A stretch of DNA of 64,000 nt from JAJXXT01 sp963764465 (GTDB lineage: Bacteria; Pseudomonadota; Alphaproteobacteria; Acetobacterales; Acetobacteraceae). Made by a program: the position numbers and the translations under genes. A model generated the notes under the pieces. That model did no database searches. It was not told where the DNA came from and was given only the letters and a program-made list of their open reading frames with translations. This document shows positions 16,979 to 24,839 of the stretch, in pieces (positions within the stretch are counted from its first letter, which is position 1; each line of letters opens with the position of its first letter). The stretch spans positions 620,001 to 684,000 of the forward strand of contig CAVXSO010000006.1 of assembly GCA_963764465.1 (NCBI GenBank). Reading direction: 5' to 3'.

Positions 16979-17641
16979 TCACGCCGCCACCCGCGCGATC
17001 GCCCGCACCGCCGCCAGCGCGTCCGCCGGCTCCATTCGCTCGGAGGGCCGCGGGTCCACCTTCGCCGCCGCCACCACGCCGTCCGGCCGGATCACGAACG
17101 CCGCCGGCATCGGCAGCACCGCGCCCTCGTCGCCGTTCTCGCGCGACAGCGCGTGCCCGAACTTCGCGTACAGCTGCCGCATCTTCTCCGGCACCGGCCA
17201 CGCCACGCGATAGCGCGCCGCCACCTCGCAGCCGCGGTCGCGCAGCAGCGTCAGCCGCAGCCCCAGGCACGACGCCTCCTCCATCGCCAGCCGCGGGTCC
17301 TGCGGCGACACGGCCAGCAGCGTCGCCCCCTCCCGCTCCAGCGCGGGGCGGATCGCGTCCATCGCCCGCAGCGTCTTGGCGCAGAACGGGCACCACAGCC
17401 CGCGATAGAACACCAGCACCACCGGCCCCAACGCCAGCGTGTCGGCCAGCCGATGCGTCCGCCCCGAATAATCCGGCAGCGCGAAATCCGGCGCCGTCTC
17501 GCCCACGCCCACGGCACGCCCGGGCAGCCCCTCGTCCAGCGCCGCCTGGTACGTCGCCACGATCGCCGCCGCCTTCTCCGGCCCCGCACGCTCCAGCATC
17601 GCGTCCCGGAACGCCGCCAGTCTCGCCGCGAGTGTGGGCAT
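16979..17641 (-). CDS. Peroxiredoxin-like AhpC/TSA-family protein
   Basis: 220 residues. The thioredoxin-fold core begins at GETAPDFALPDYSG. The active site is RGLWCPFC, with Cys84 and Cys87 (CxxC spacing), so it may act as an atypical 2-Cys peroxiredoxin or thiol oxidoreductase in the cytoplasm. An N-terminal helical region of ~45 residues precedes the fold, as in the peroxiredoxin-like AhpC subgroup. It is divergent from a LysR regulator that probably controls it. Confidence 0.88.
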   Translation of the reverse strand: MPTLAARLAAFRDAMLERAGPEKAAAIVATYQAALDEGLPGRAVGVGETAPDFALPDYSGRTHRLADTLALGPVVLVFYRGLWCPFCAKTLRAMDAIRPALEREGATLLAVSPQDPRLAMEEASCLGLRLTLLRDRGCEVAARYRVAWPVPEKMRQLYAKFGHALSRENGDEGAVLPMPAAFVIRPDGVVAAAKVDPRPSERMEPADALAAVRAIARVAA

Positions 17642-17685
17642 GTCGCACCTCCTCGTTGCCTAAGAATGGTTCATGTCATCCGCAA

Positions 17686-17716
17686 ATGGAATAAGCGCCG
17701 GATGCATCCGTTCCAT
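17686..17716. promoter_or_regulatory. Operator-like inverted repeat between peroxiredoxin and LysR genes
   Basis: ATGGAA at 17686-17691 is mirrored by TTCCAT at 17711-17716. A perfect 10-bp palindrome GGATGCATCC lies at 17700-17709 between them. It sits in the 95-bp divergent spacer, where LysR regulators typically bind. No footprint evidence is available from sequence alone. Confidence 0.5.
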
Positions 17717-17736
17717 AACTCGCGGTATGAAGTCGC

Positions 17737-18654
17737 ATGGACCTGCTCGCCGCACTGAAAAGCTTCGTCCGCCTCGCCGAAACCGGCAGCTTCTCCGCCG
17801 TCGCGCGGGAAGCCGGCGCCACCCAGCCCGCCATCTCGCGCCAGATCAGCGCGCTGGAGGAGCATCTCGGCGCCCGCCTCGTCCAGCGCAGCACCCGCAG
17901 CCTGCGCCTCACGGAGGACGGGCAGGGCCTCCTCGTCCACGCCCGCCACATCCTCGACGCCGTGGCGGAAGCCGAGGCCGCGATCGGCCGCCAGCGCAGC
18001 ACGCCCTCGGGGCTGGTCCGCCTCGGCGCCCCCGCCGTCTTCGGCCGCCTCTACCTCGCCCCCCAGCTCGGCCGCCTGCTCGCCCTGTACCCGGAGCTCG
18101 CGGTGGAACTCGCCCTCTCCGACGACGTCTCGGACCTGGTGCACGAGGGCCTCGACCTCGCGCTGCGCGTCGGCGACATCGCGGATGTCTCCCTCGTCGC
18201 CCGCCGCGTCGGCAGCTTCACCGTCGCCGCCCTCGCCTCCCCGGACTACCTCGCCGCCAACGGCGTGCCCCGGCACCCGGAGGATCTCTCCACCCACCAG
18301 TGCATCCTCTTCACCCGCTCGACCGAGCCCAACACCTGGCGCTTCGCCGGCACGGACGGCCCGCTCGCGGTCGAGGTCCAGGGTCGCCTGCGCGTCAACA
18401 GCATCGAGGCCGCGGTCGCCGCCGCGGTCGCCGGCGCCGGCATCGCACTGCTACCCACCTGGCTCATCCGCGACGAACTCGCCTCCGGCGCCCTCCAACG
18501 CATCCTGACGGGCACCCAGACCCAGCGCCGCCCGATCTCCCTCGTCTATCCGTCCCGCCGCTTCCTCGCCCCGCGCACCCGCGCCGTGATCGACTTCCTC
18601 GTCGCCGAGTTCCGCCTGGACCCCGCCGTCTCCTCCTACGGCGAAACGACCTAG
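17737..18654 (+). CDS. LysR-family transcriptional regulator
   Basis: 305 residues, standard family length. The winged HTH occupies residues ~1-60 (TGSFSAVAREAGATQPAISR) and is followed by a linker helix and a periplasmic-binding-like effector domain. It matches the large subgroup with VRLGAPAVFGRLYLAPQLG. The divergent position suggests regulation of the peroxiredoxin gene and itself. The effector is unknown. Confidence 0.93.
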   Translation: MDLLAALKSFVRLAETGSFSAVAREAGATQPAISRQISALEEHLGARLVQRSTRSLRLTEDGQGLLVHARHILDAVAEAEAAIGRQRSTPSGLVRLGAPAVFGRLYLAPQLGRLLALYPELAVELALSDDVSDLVHEGLDLALRVGDIADVSLVARRVGSFTVAALASPDYLAANGVPRHPEDLSTHQCILFTRSTEPNTWRFAGTDGPLAVEVQGRLRVNSIEAAVAAAVAGAGIALLPTWLIRDELASGALQRILTGTQTQRRPISLVYPSRRFLAPRTRAVIDFLVAEFRLDPAVSSYGETT

Positions 18655-18806
18655 CCGCCACGCGGCCTCGGCGACGGCGGACAAGCGCCCGCGCCGCATC
18701 CCTCTGTGCCCCGCCCGAAGCGGCCGGCCGCGACGTCCCGGTGGCGCGCGCGGCCGCCCGGGCGCCGCGCCGTCGTGCACATCGGCCCGCGTGCGGATCA
18801 AAAATA

Positions 18807-18834
18807 TTGACAGGATAACTGGAACCGTTAGTTT
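18807..18834 (+). promoter_or_regulatory. Promoter-like element before the small secreted protein
   Basis: A perfect TTGACA at 18807-18812 is followed after 16 bp by TAGTTT at 18829-18834, in a locally A/T-rich patch. It lies 31 bp before the start codon of the next gene. Confidence 0.55.
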
Positions 18835-18864
18835 TTGGCCCGGCAAAAACGGGGGATGGAAGAA

Positions 18865-19263
18865 ATGCGTTTCTTCCTTGTCGCCGGCGCTCTCCTGCTC
18901 GCATCCGCACCCGCGATCGGACAGGTTCCGGTCTCCGCGTCACCAAAGCTCGCGGCCTATGTCGGCGAGACCTGCAAATACAGCTACAAGGGCGCCATCG
19001 ACGTCGCTGACCAGTTCGCCGCCAAGGACGGAGACGTGGTCGTGCACCACATCGAGCGCGTTCCCCTGCGCCGCGGGCGCGTCGAGGACATGGGAAGCAT
19101 CGAACTCGCGCGCGCTTCGGCCACCTCCTATTCGTTCAGCACGCCGAAAGGCACGCGCTTCGTGATCACGCCGCAGCCAAGCTCCTCGACGCTACTCGTG
19201 CAGCGGTTCTTCAACAGCCGCGGCCACGACAAGCCGGTCCGATACACCTGCACGTCCGGCTAG
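18865..19263 (+). CDS. Small secreted protein of unknown function
   Basis: 132 residues with a clear signal peptide (MRFFLVAGALLLASAPAIGQ). The mature part contains two Cys (GETCKYSY and YTCTSG) likely to pair in the periplasm. I do not recognise the family. ATG at 18865 is preferred over 18856 because GGGGGATGGAAGA gives proper spacing and the signal peptide starts there. Monocistronic, with its own promoter-like element. Confidence 0.75.
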   Translation: MRFFLVAGALLLASAPAIGQVPVSASPKLAAYVGETCKYSYKGAIDVADQFAAKDGDVVVHHIERVPLRRGRVEDMGSIELARASATSYSFSTPKGTRFVITPQPSSSTLLVQRFFNSRGHDKPVRYTCTSG

Positions 19264-19440
19264 CCGCGATCGCCGAACGCCGGCCTACCCGCCACATTCT
19301 CCGCCCGGCGGGTCACGCCCTCGCGCGGCGCAGGTTCGCGCCGCCGGGCGCCCGGATCCCCGCTGGCAGGACCCCGACCGCCCCGTCCACCGCCCCGGGA
19401 ACTTCTTGCCGCTGGCCGCGCCGCCTCCGATAATACGCCA

Positions 19441-20097
19441 GTGAACATTCTCGCCCCGCCGCGCGCGCACCTGTCCGTCGAGGTCGTCCACGACCTCGTC
19501 TGCCCCTGGTGCTACCTCGGCCTGAGGCGCCTGCTGCGCACGCTGCGCGCCCGCCCGGACCTCGCGGTGGACCTCAGCTGGCGCCCCTTCCTGCTGAACC
19601 CGGACATGCCCCGTCTCGGCATGGCCTGGGGCGACTACGTGGTGCGCAAGTTCGGCGGCGAGGACCGCGCGCGGCGCCTCTACACCACCATCGCCCAGGT
19701 CGCCGCCGGCGAGGGCCTGGCGCTGGACTTCAACGCCATCGCCCGCGTCCCCTCCTCGGTCGATGCCCACCGCCTGGTCCGCCACGCCGCCCGCTTCGGC
19801 CCGGCGGAGGGCCTGGTGATGGCCCTCTTCCGCGCCCATTTCGCACAGGGCCGCGACATCGGCAGCCGTGCCACCCTCGCCGCCATCGCCGAGGAAAACG
19901 CCGTGCCGGACGCAGCCAGCTTCCTCGCCTCGGACACGGAGGCGGACGCGGTGCACGCCGAGAACCTTCGCGCCCATCGCCTCGGCATCAACGGCGTGCC
20001 CTGCTTCGTCATCGCCGGTCGCCACGCCATCGCCGGCGCCCAGGAAAGCGAGGTCATCGAGCGCCTGCTCGACGTCGCCGCGCTGGAGGGCGCCTGA
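19441..20097 (+). CDS. DsbA-family (FrnE-like) thiol-disulfide oxidoreductase
   Basis: 218 residues, GTG start. The thioredoxin-fold motif HDLVCPWCYLG carries the CPWC pair (Cys21, Cys24). The cis-Pro loop is GINGVPCFVI. A helical insertion lies between, as in cytoplasmic FrnE/2-hydroxychromene-2-carboxylate isomerase-like proteins. No signal peptide, so a cytoplasmic enzyme. The stop overlaps the presumed start of the GNAT gene. Confidence 0.9.
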   Translation: MNILAPPRAHLSVEVVHDLVCPWCYLGLRRLLRTLRARPDLAVDLSWRPFLLNPDMPRLGMAWGDYVVRKFGGEDRARRLYTTIAQVAAGEGLALDFNAIARVPSSVDAHRLVRHAARFGPAEGLVMALFRAHFAQGRDIGSRATLAAIAEENAVPDAASFLASDTEADAVHAENLRAHRLGINGVPCFVIAGRHAIAGAQESEVIERLLDVAALEGA

Positions 20098-20522
20098 CCA
20101 CCCCCACCATCCGCGCCGCCACCGCCGCCGACGCGCCGGAGGTCGCCCGCCTCCTGGCCATCCTCGGCTACGCGGTCACGCCGGCGCAGGCCGCCCACCG
20201 CCTCTCGATCCTGCCGCCGGAAACAGACCCCGTCTGGGTCGCCGAGCGCGCCGGCCAAATCCTCGGCCTCATCGCGCTGCATCGCGGCCCGATGCTCCAC
20301 GTGGAGGGCGAGTCCGCCCGCATCACCGTCCTCGTCGTCGATCCCGCCGCCCGCCGCGAGGGCATCGCCGCCACCCTCGTCAACCGCGCCCGCGAATGGG
20401 CCGCCGCCTGCCCGGTCCTGGAAGTCACCACCGGCCTGCAACGGGAAGACGCCCACGAATTCTACCGCGCCCTCGGCTTCGTCCCCAGCGCGCTCCGCTT
20501 CAAGCACGGCCCCGGGCGATAG
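20094..20522 (+). CDS. GNAT-family N-acetyltransferase
   Basis: About 142 residues. It matches the GNAT fold: TIRAATAADAPEVARLL at the N-terminus, then ITVLVVDPAARREGIAATL as acetyl-CoA binding motif A and EFYRALGF as motif B. There is no ATG, GTG or TTG in a sensible position. The best start is CTG at 20094-20096, overlapping the upstream TGA by 3 bases, so translation probably depends on coupling to the DsbA-family gene. The substrate is unknown. Confidence 0.8.
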   Translation: MTTPTIRAATAADAPEVARLLAILGYAVTPAQAAHRLSILPPETDPVWVAERAGQILGLIALHRGPMLHVEGESARITVLVVDPAARREGIAATLVNRAREWAAACPVLEVTTGLQREDAHEFYRALGFVPSALRFKHGPGR

Positions 20523-20535
20523 GCGGCAAGCCGGC

Positions 20536-20922
20536 ATGGCAGCGCAGCAGGAAAACCACACTCGCCCCGCCCTGCCGCTTGCGCTGGCGCGCGGCCTCGT
20601 CCTGCGCTGCCCGAATTGCGGGCGGGGAAAGCTGTTCCGCGCCTACCTCAAGGGGGTCGATCGTTGCGCGGTCTGCGGCGAGAACTATTCCGATATCGAA
20701 TCGGCAGACGCGGCGCCCTGGTTTTCGATGCTCATCGTCGGTATCCTGGCCGCGCCACTCTATTTCATCTTCGGCGGCTTCCTCGATTCAAATCTGGTTC
20801 TCACAATGGTCTTCTATGTCGCCGCGATCACCATCCTGGTGCTTCTCGTCCTGCCGCCGGTCAAGGGCGTGCTGATCAGCGCGTTCTGGTACTCGCGCGG
20901 CACGCCGCCGGGAAAGACATAG
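20536..20922 (+). CDS. DUF983 membrane protein with zinc-ribbon-like start
   Basis: 128 residues. CPNCGRGKLFRAYLKG and CAVCGENYS give a four-Cys zinc-ribbon-like N-terminus, followed by two membrane segments (~58-78 and ~84-106). This is the DUF983 pattern common in alphaproteobacteria. Function is unknown. It starts 13 bp after the GNAT gene and is convergent with mfd. Confidence 0.9.
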   Translation: MAAQQENHTRPALPLALARGLVLRCPNCGRGKLFRAYLKGVDRCAVCGENYSDIESADAAPWFSMLIVGILAAPLYFIFGGFLDSNLVLTMVFYVAAITILVLLVLPPVKGVLISAFWYSRGTPPGKT

Positions 20923-20978
20923 AACCGGGCTCGCCGCCCCAAAACACACCTGCCCGCGGACCGCCGCCGCGCGATGCC

Positions 20979-23900
20979 CTAAGCCGCCTTCGCCTCGTTC
21001 GCGATCGCCGCAAGCGACAAAAGCGTCTCCCGCGCCGCGCGCAGTCGTTGCGTGAGCGTCATGTCGCGCACCAGCGCCAGCTTGTGGTCCGGCCGCAGCT
21101 TCACCATGCCGCCGCGCGTCGCCAGCCACGCCACCAGCCCCGCCGGGTTGCGGAACGCGTTGCGCCGGAACCCGATCACCATCCCCTTCGGCCCCGCCTC
21201 CAGCTTCTCCACATCCGCTTCCCGGCACAGCCGCTTCAGCCGCACCACCGCGAGCAGGTTCTCCACCTCCTCCGGCAGCTTGCCGAACCGGTCCACCATC
21301 TCGGCCGCCATCGCCTCGCTCTCCGCGTCCGACGCCAGCGCCGCGATCCGCCGATACAGGCCGAGCCGCACCGGCAAATCCCGCACATAGGTCTCGGGGA
21401 TCAGCACCGGCAGCCCGAGCGCGATCGAGGGCGTCCAGTCGCGCTCCGCCGCCTTGCCCCTGCCCTCGGCGCGCAGCTCCAGCACCGCGTCCTCCAGCAT
21501 CTGCTGGTAGAGCTCGATGCCCACCTCGCGGATATGCCCGCTCTGCTGGTCGCCCAGCAGGTTCCCCGCACCGCGGATATCGAGGTCGTGGCTCGCCAGC
21601 GTGAACCCCGCGCCCAGCGTGTCGAGCGTCTGCATCACATCCAGCCGCTTCTTCGCGGTTGCCGAGAGCGGCTGCGTCGGCGGCCAGGTCAGGTACGCAT
21701 AGCCGCGCTGCTTGCCCCGCCCCACCCGCCCGCGCAGCTGGTACAGCTGCCCGAGCCCGAAACGATCCGCCCGGTGAACGATCAGCGTGTTCACCGCCGG
21801 CATGTCGAGCCCGCTCTCGACGATGTTCGTGGACAGCAGGATATCGTACCGCCCATCGCCGAACTCGGTCATCACGCGCTCAAGCTGCGTCGGCGCCAGC
21901 CGCCCGTGCGCCTCGATGACGCGTGCCTCGGGCGCGATCTCGCGTAAGCGGTCCGCCATGCGCGGCAGGTCCTCGATGCGCGGGCAGACGCAGAACACCT
22001 GTCCGCCGCGGAACCGCTCGCGCTGGATCGCCTCGCGCACCACCAGCGCGTCGAACGGCCCGATGAACGTGCGCACCGCCAGCCGGTCCACCGGCGGCGT
22101 CGCGATCAGGCTCATCTCCCGCACACCGGAGAGCGACATCTGCAGCGTGCGCGGAATAGGTGTCGCCGTCAGCGTCAGCACATGGATATCCGCGCGCAGC
22201 GCCTTCAGCTTCTCCTTGTGCGCCACCCCGAAATGTTGCTCTTCGTCAATGACCAGCAGGCCAAGGTCCGCGAACTCGATCCCCTTGGCCAGCAGCGCAT
22301 GCGTGCCGACCACGATGTTGATGGTCCCGTCCCGGATCCCCGCCTTCACCGCGGCCGCTTCCCTGGCGGAAACCATCCGCGACAGCTGCGCCACGTTCAC
22401 CGGCAGCCCCTGGAAGCGGGCCGAAAACACCCGGTGGTGCTGGCGCGCCAGCAGCGTCGTCGGCACCACCACCGCCACCTGGCTCCCCGACATCGCGGCG
22501 ACGAAGGCCGCGCGCAGCGCCACCTCGGTCTTGCCGAACCCCACGTCGCCGCAGATCAGCCGGTCCATCGGGTGCCCGGAGGCCAGGTCCTCCAGCACGT
22601 CGGCGATCGCGCGCGCCTGGTCCTCGGTCTCGGCGAAGGGGAAGCGCGCGCAGAACTCGTCCCACGCCCCCTCGGCCGGCGCCATCAGCGCCGCCTCCTG
22701 CAACTGCCGCTGCGCCGCGGTCTTGATCAGCTCGGCGGCCATGTCGCGGATGCGCGACTTCATCCGCGCCTTGCGCGCCTGCCACGACGCGCCGCCCAGC
22801 TTGTCGAGCGCGACCCCCGCCGCCTCCGCGCCATACCGCGACAGCGCCTCGATGTTCTCGACCGGCAGAAACAGCTTGCCGTCCCCGTCGTAGAGCAGCC
22901 GCAGGCAGTCGTGCGGCGCGCCCGAGACGGTCAGCGTCACCAGCCCGTCATACCGCCCGATGCCGTGGTCCTCGTGCACGACGAGGTCGCCGACCTCGAT
23001 CTCGCTCGCTTCCGCAATGAACTGGTCCGCCCGCCTTCGCCTGCGCGGCGGCCGCGCGATGCGCTCGCCCAGCAGGTCCTGCTCGGCGACAATCGCGAGG
23101 TCGCCCGCCACGAACCCGCGGTCGAGCCCCAGCGTCGCCAGCGCGATCGTGCCCTTGGCCACACCCGCGATATCGGCCGCCACCTCCACCGGCGACGTCG
23201 CCAGCCCCCGCTCGGAGAGGATATGCGCCAGCCGGTCGCGCGAGCCCGCGGACCACGCCGCCAGCGCCACCTGCCGCCCGTCGCGCAGCCACCGCCCCGC
23301 CGCCTCCGCGAACGCCGCGATCGCATCCGGTCCCGAACCCGCCGCCTGGGCCGCCGCGGCGGAGAACAGCGGCCCCGGCCGCGCCCCCGCCTCCACGCCG
23401 GCGGCGGCATCCGGCCGCGAGAACGACGAGAACATCGTCGCCCGGTGTGCCACGAGCAGCGCGTCCCACTCCCCGGGCGAAAGATACAGCGCCGCCGCCG
23501 CCAGCGGCCGGAACGCCAGCTCCCCATCGCGCGGCATCGCGAGCCTGGCGTCGTGATGATCCGAGATCATCTCGAACCGCGCCGCCGCCGCCCCCTCGAA
23601 TTGGTCGTCGAGGCTCAGCGGCGCCTTCGGCACATAATCCGCCAGCGTCTCCATCCTCTCGAAGAACAGCGGCAGGAAATGCTCCATCCCCGGATGCCGC
23701 CGCCCCTCGGACAGCGAGAGATAGATCGGGTCGGAAGCCGCCTCCGCCCCCGCGTGCCCGCGCCACCCGCTGCGAAACCGCGAAATACTCTCGCGGTCGA
23801 GCGGCACCTCGGAAACCGGCCGCAGCACGATCGCCTCCACCGCCTCGCCGCTTCGCTGCGTCTCCGCGTCGAACCGCCGTATCGTTTCGATCTCGTCACC

Positions 23901-24425
23901 GAACAGGTCGAGCCGCACCGGCTCCTCCGCCCCCGCCGGAAACAGGTCGACGATCCCGCCCCGCAGCGCGTAGTCCCCCGGCTCCATCACCGTGCCCGCG
24001 CGCACATACCCCTGCGCCTCCAGCTTCCGCGCCAGCTCCTCCGGCCGCACGGACCCGCCCTTCGCCAGCCGCATGGAGGCACCCGCGAACACGTGCCGCG
24101 GCACCACGCGCTGCACCAGCGCGTTCACCGTCGTCAGCACCACGAAGGGCCCGGCCACGCCCTCCGCCAGCCGCGCCAGGGTCGCCATGCGCTCCGCCAC
24201 CAGCGCCGCGTTCGGCGAAACCCGGTCGTAGGGCAGGCAGTCCCATGCCGGAAACCGCAGCACCTCCAGCCCCGGCGCGAAAAACGCCAGCGCCTCGGCC
24301 ACGCGCGCCATCCGCGCGTCGTCGCGCGCCACGTGCAGCACCGCGCCGCCGGTCTCGCGCGCCCGCTCCGCGATCAGCCGCGCGTCCTGCCCCTCCGGCG
24401 CGCCAAAGACGGTCAGGTAGCTCAT
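20979..24425 (-). CDS. mfd: Transcription-repair coupling factor Mfd
   Basis: 1148 residues, the normal size. It removes RNA polymerase stalled at DNA lesions and recruits UvrA. The N-terminal UvrB-like region (residues ~1-350) is followed by the RNA-polymerase-interacting domain near 480-550 (VGDLVVHEDHGIGRY). An SF2 helicase motor follows with Walker A CGDVGFGKTEVALRAAF, DEEQHFG and QLRGRVGRGKQRGYAYL, then the C-terminal TRCF domain. It is 13 bp after sdhE. The same window holds uvrA, its partner in nucleotide excision repair. Confidence 0.98.
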   Translation of the reverse strand: MSYLTVFGAPEGQDARLIAERARETGGAVLHVARDDARMARVAEALAFFAPGLEVLRFPAWDCLPYDRVSPNAALVAERMATLARLAEGVAGPFVVLTTVNALVQRVVPRHVFAGASMRLAKGGSVRPEELARKLEAQGYVRAGTVMEPGDYALRGGIVDLFPAGAEEPVRLDLFGDEIETIRRFDAETQRSGEAVEAIVLRPVSEVPLDRESISRFRSGWRGHAGAEAASDPIYLSLSEGRRHPGMEHFLPLFFERMETLADYVPKAPLSLDDQFEGAAAARFEMISDHHDARLAMPRDGELAFRPLAAAALYLSPGEWDALLVAHRATMFSSFSRPDAAAGVEAGARPGPLFSAAAAQAAGSGPDAIAAFAEAAGRWLRDGRQVALAAWSAGSRDRLAHILSERGLATSPVEVAADIAGVAKGTIALATLGLDRGFVAGDLAIVAEQDLLGERIARPPRRRRRADQFIAEASEIEVGDLVVHEDHGIGRYDGLVTLTVSGAPHDCLRLLYDGDGKLFLPVENIEALSRYGAEAAGVALDKLGGASWQARKARMKSRIRDMAAELIKTAAQRQLQEAALMAPAEGAWDEFCARFPFAETEDQARAIADVLEDLASGHPMDRLICGDVGFGKTEVALRAAFVAAMSGSQVAVVVPTTLLARQHHRVFSARFQGLPVNVAQLSRMVSAREAAAVKAGIRDGTINIVVGTHALLAKGIEFADLGLLVIDEEQHFGVAHKEKLKALRADIHVLTLTATPIPRTLQMSLSGVREMSLIATPPVDRLAVRTFIGPFDALVVREAIQRERFRGGQVFCVCPRIEDLPRMADRLREIAPEARVIEAHGRLAPTQLERVMTEFGDGRYDILLSTNIVESGLDMPAVNTLIVHRADRFGLGQLYQLRGRVGRGKQRGYAYLTWPPTQPLSATAKKRLDVMQTLDTLGAGFTLASHDLDIRGAGNLLGDQQSGHIREVGIELYQQMLEDAVLELRAEGRGKAAERDWTPSIALGLPVLIPETYVRDLPVRLGLYRRIAALASDAESEAMAAEMVDRFGKLPEEVENLLAVVRLKRLCREADVEKLEAGPKGMVIGFRRNAFRNPAGLVAWLATRGGMVKLRPDHKLALVRDMTLTQRLRAARETLLSLAAIANEAKAA

Positions 24426-24438
24426 CTTGCCCGCACGC

Positions 24439-24702
24439 TCACTCAGCCTCCCTCATCGCGCGCAGCAGCGCCGCGTGCCGCCCCTCGGGGATCGCCACGC
24501 GGCCCATCAGCCAGTCGGCCAGGTCCGGTTCCGGCAGTTCCAGCAGGTCTTCCATCGCGCTCAGTGCCGCCTCGTCCATCGCCGCCAGGTGCCGCGTCAC
24601 ATAGCCGCCGATGAGCAGGTCCGTCTCATGCGTGCCGCGATGCGTGGCACGAAACAGCAGCCGCCGGCGGCGGCGCTCCAGCGATGGGTCGGAATCGCTC
24701 AC
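24439..24702 (-). CDS. sdhE: Succinate dehydrogenase flavinylation factor SdhE
   Basis: 87 residues from the GTG at 24702; longer starts would add a low-complexity leader. The motif RRRRLLFRATHRGTHETDLL matches the SdhE/Sdh5 RGxxE signature used for covalent FAD attachment to SdhA. The later segment ends LPEPDLADWLMG, also typical. It lies between mfd and divergent recG, a common alphaproteobacterial arrangement. Confidence 0.93.
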   Translation of the reverse strand: MSDSDPSLERRRRRLLFRATHRGTHETDLLIGGYVTRHLAAMDEAALSAMEDLLELPEPDLADWLMGRVAIPEGRHAALLRAMREAE

Positions 24703-24839
24703 GCGCGGCAGGTAGCGCGCCGCCGCCACGATTGCCAGCCCGCCCCCCAATCGCCGCCCCCCAATCGCCGCCCGCGAATCACCCACCCCATCTCGTCCCC
24801 CCGCTTGCGGCGCCCCGCCCTCTGCCCTCACCTAGCCAC

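Noticed and set aside
22182..24614. 810-residue open frame antisense to mfd
   Set aside because: Compositionally extreme shadow of a conserved helicase gene.
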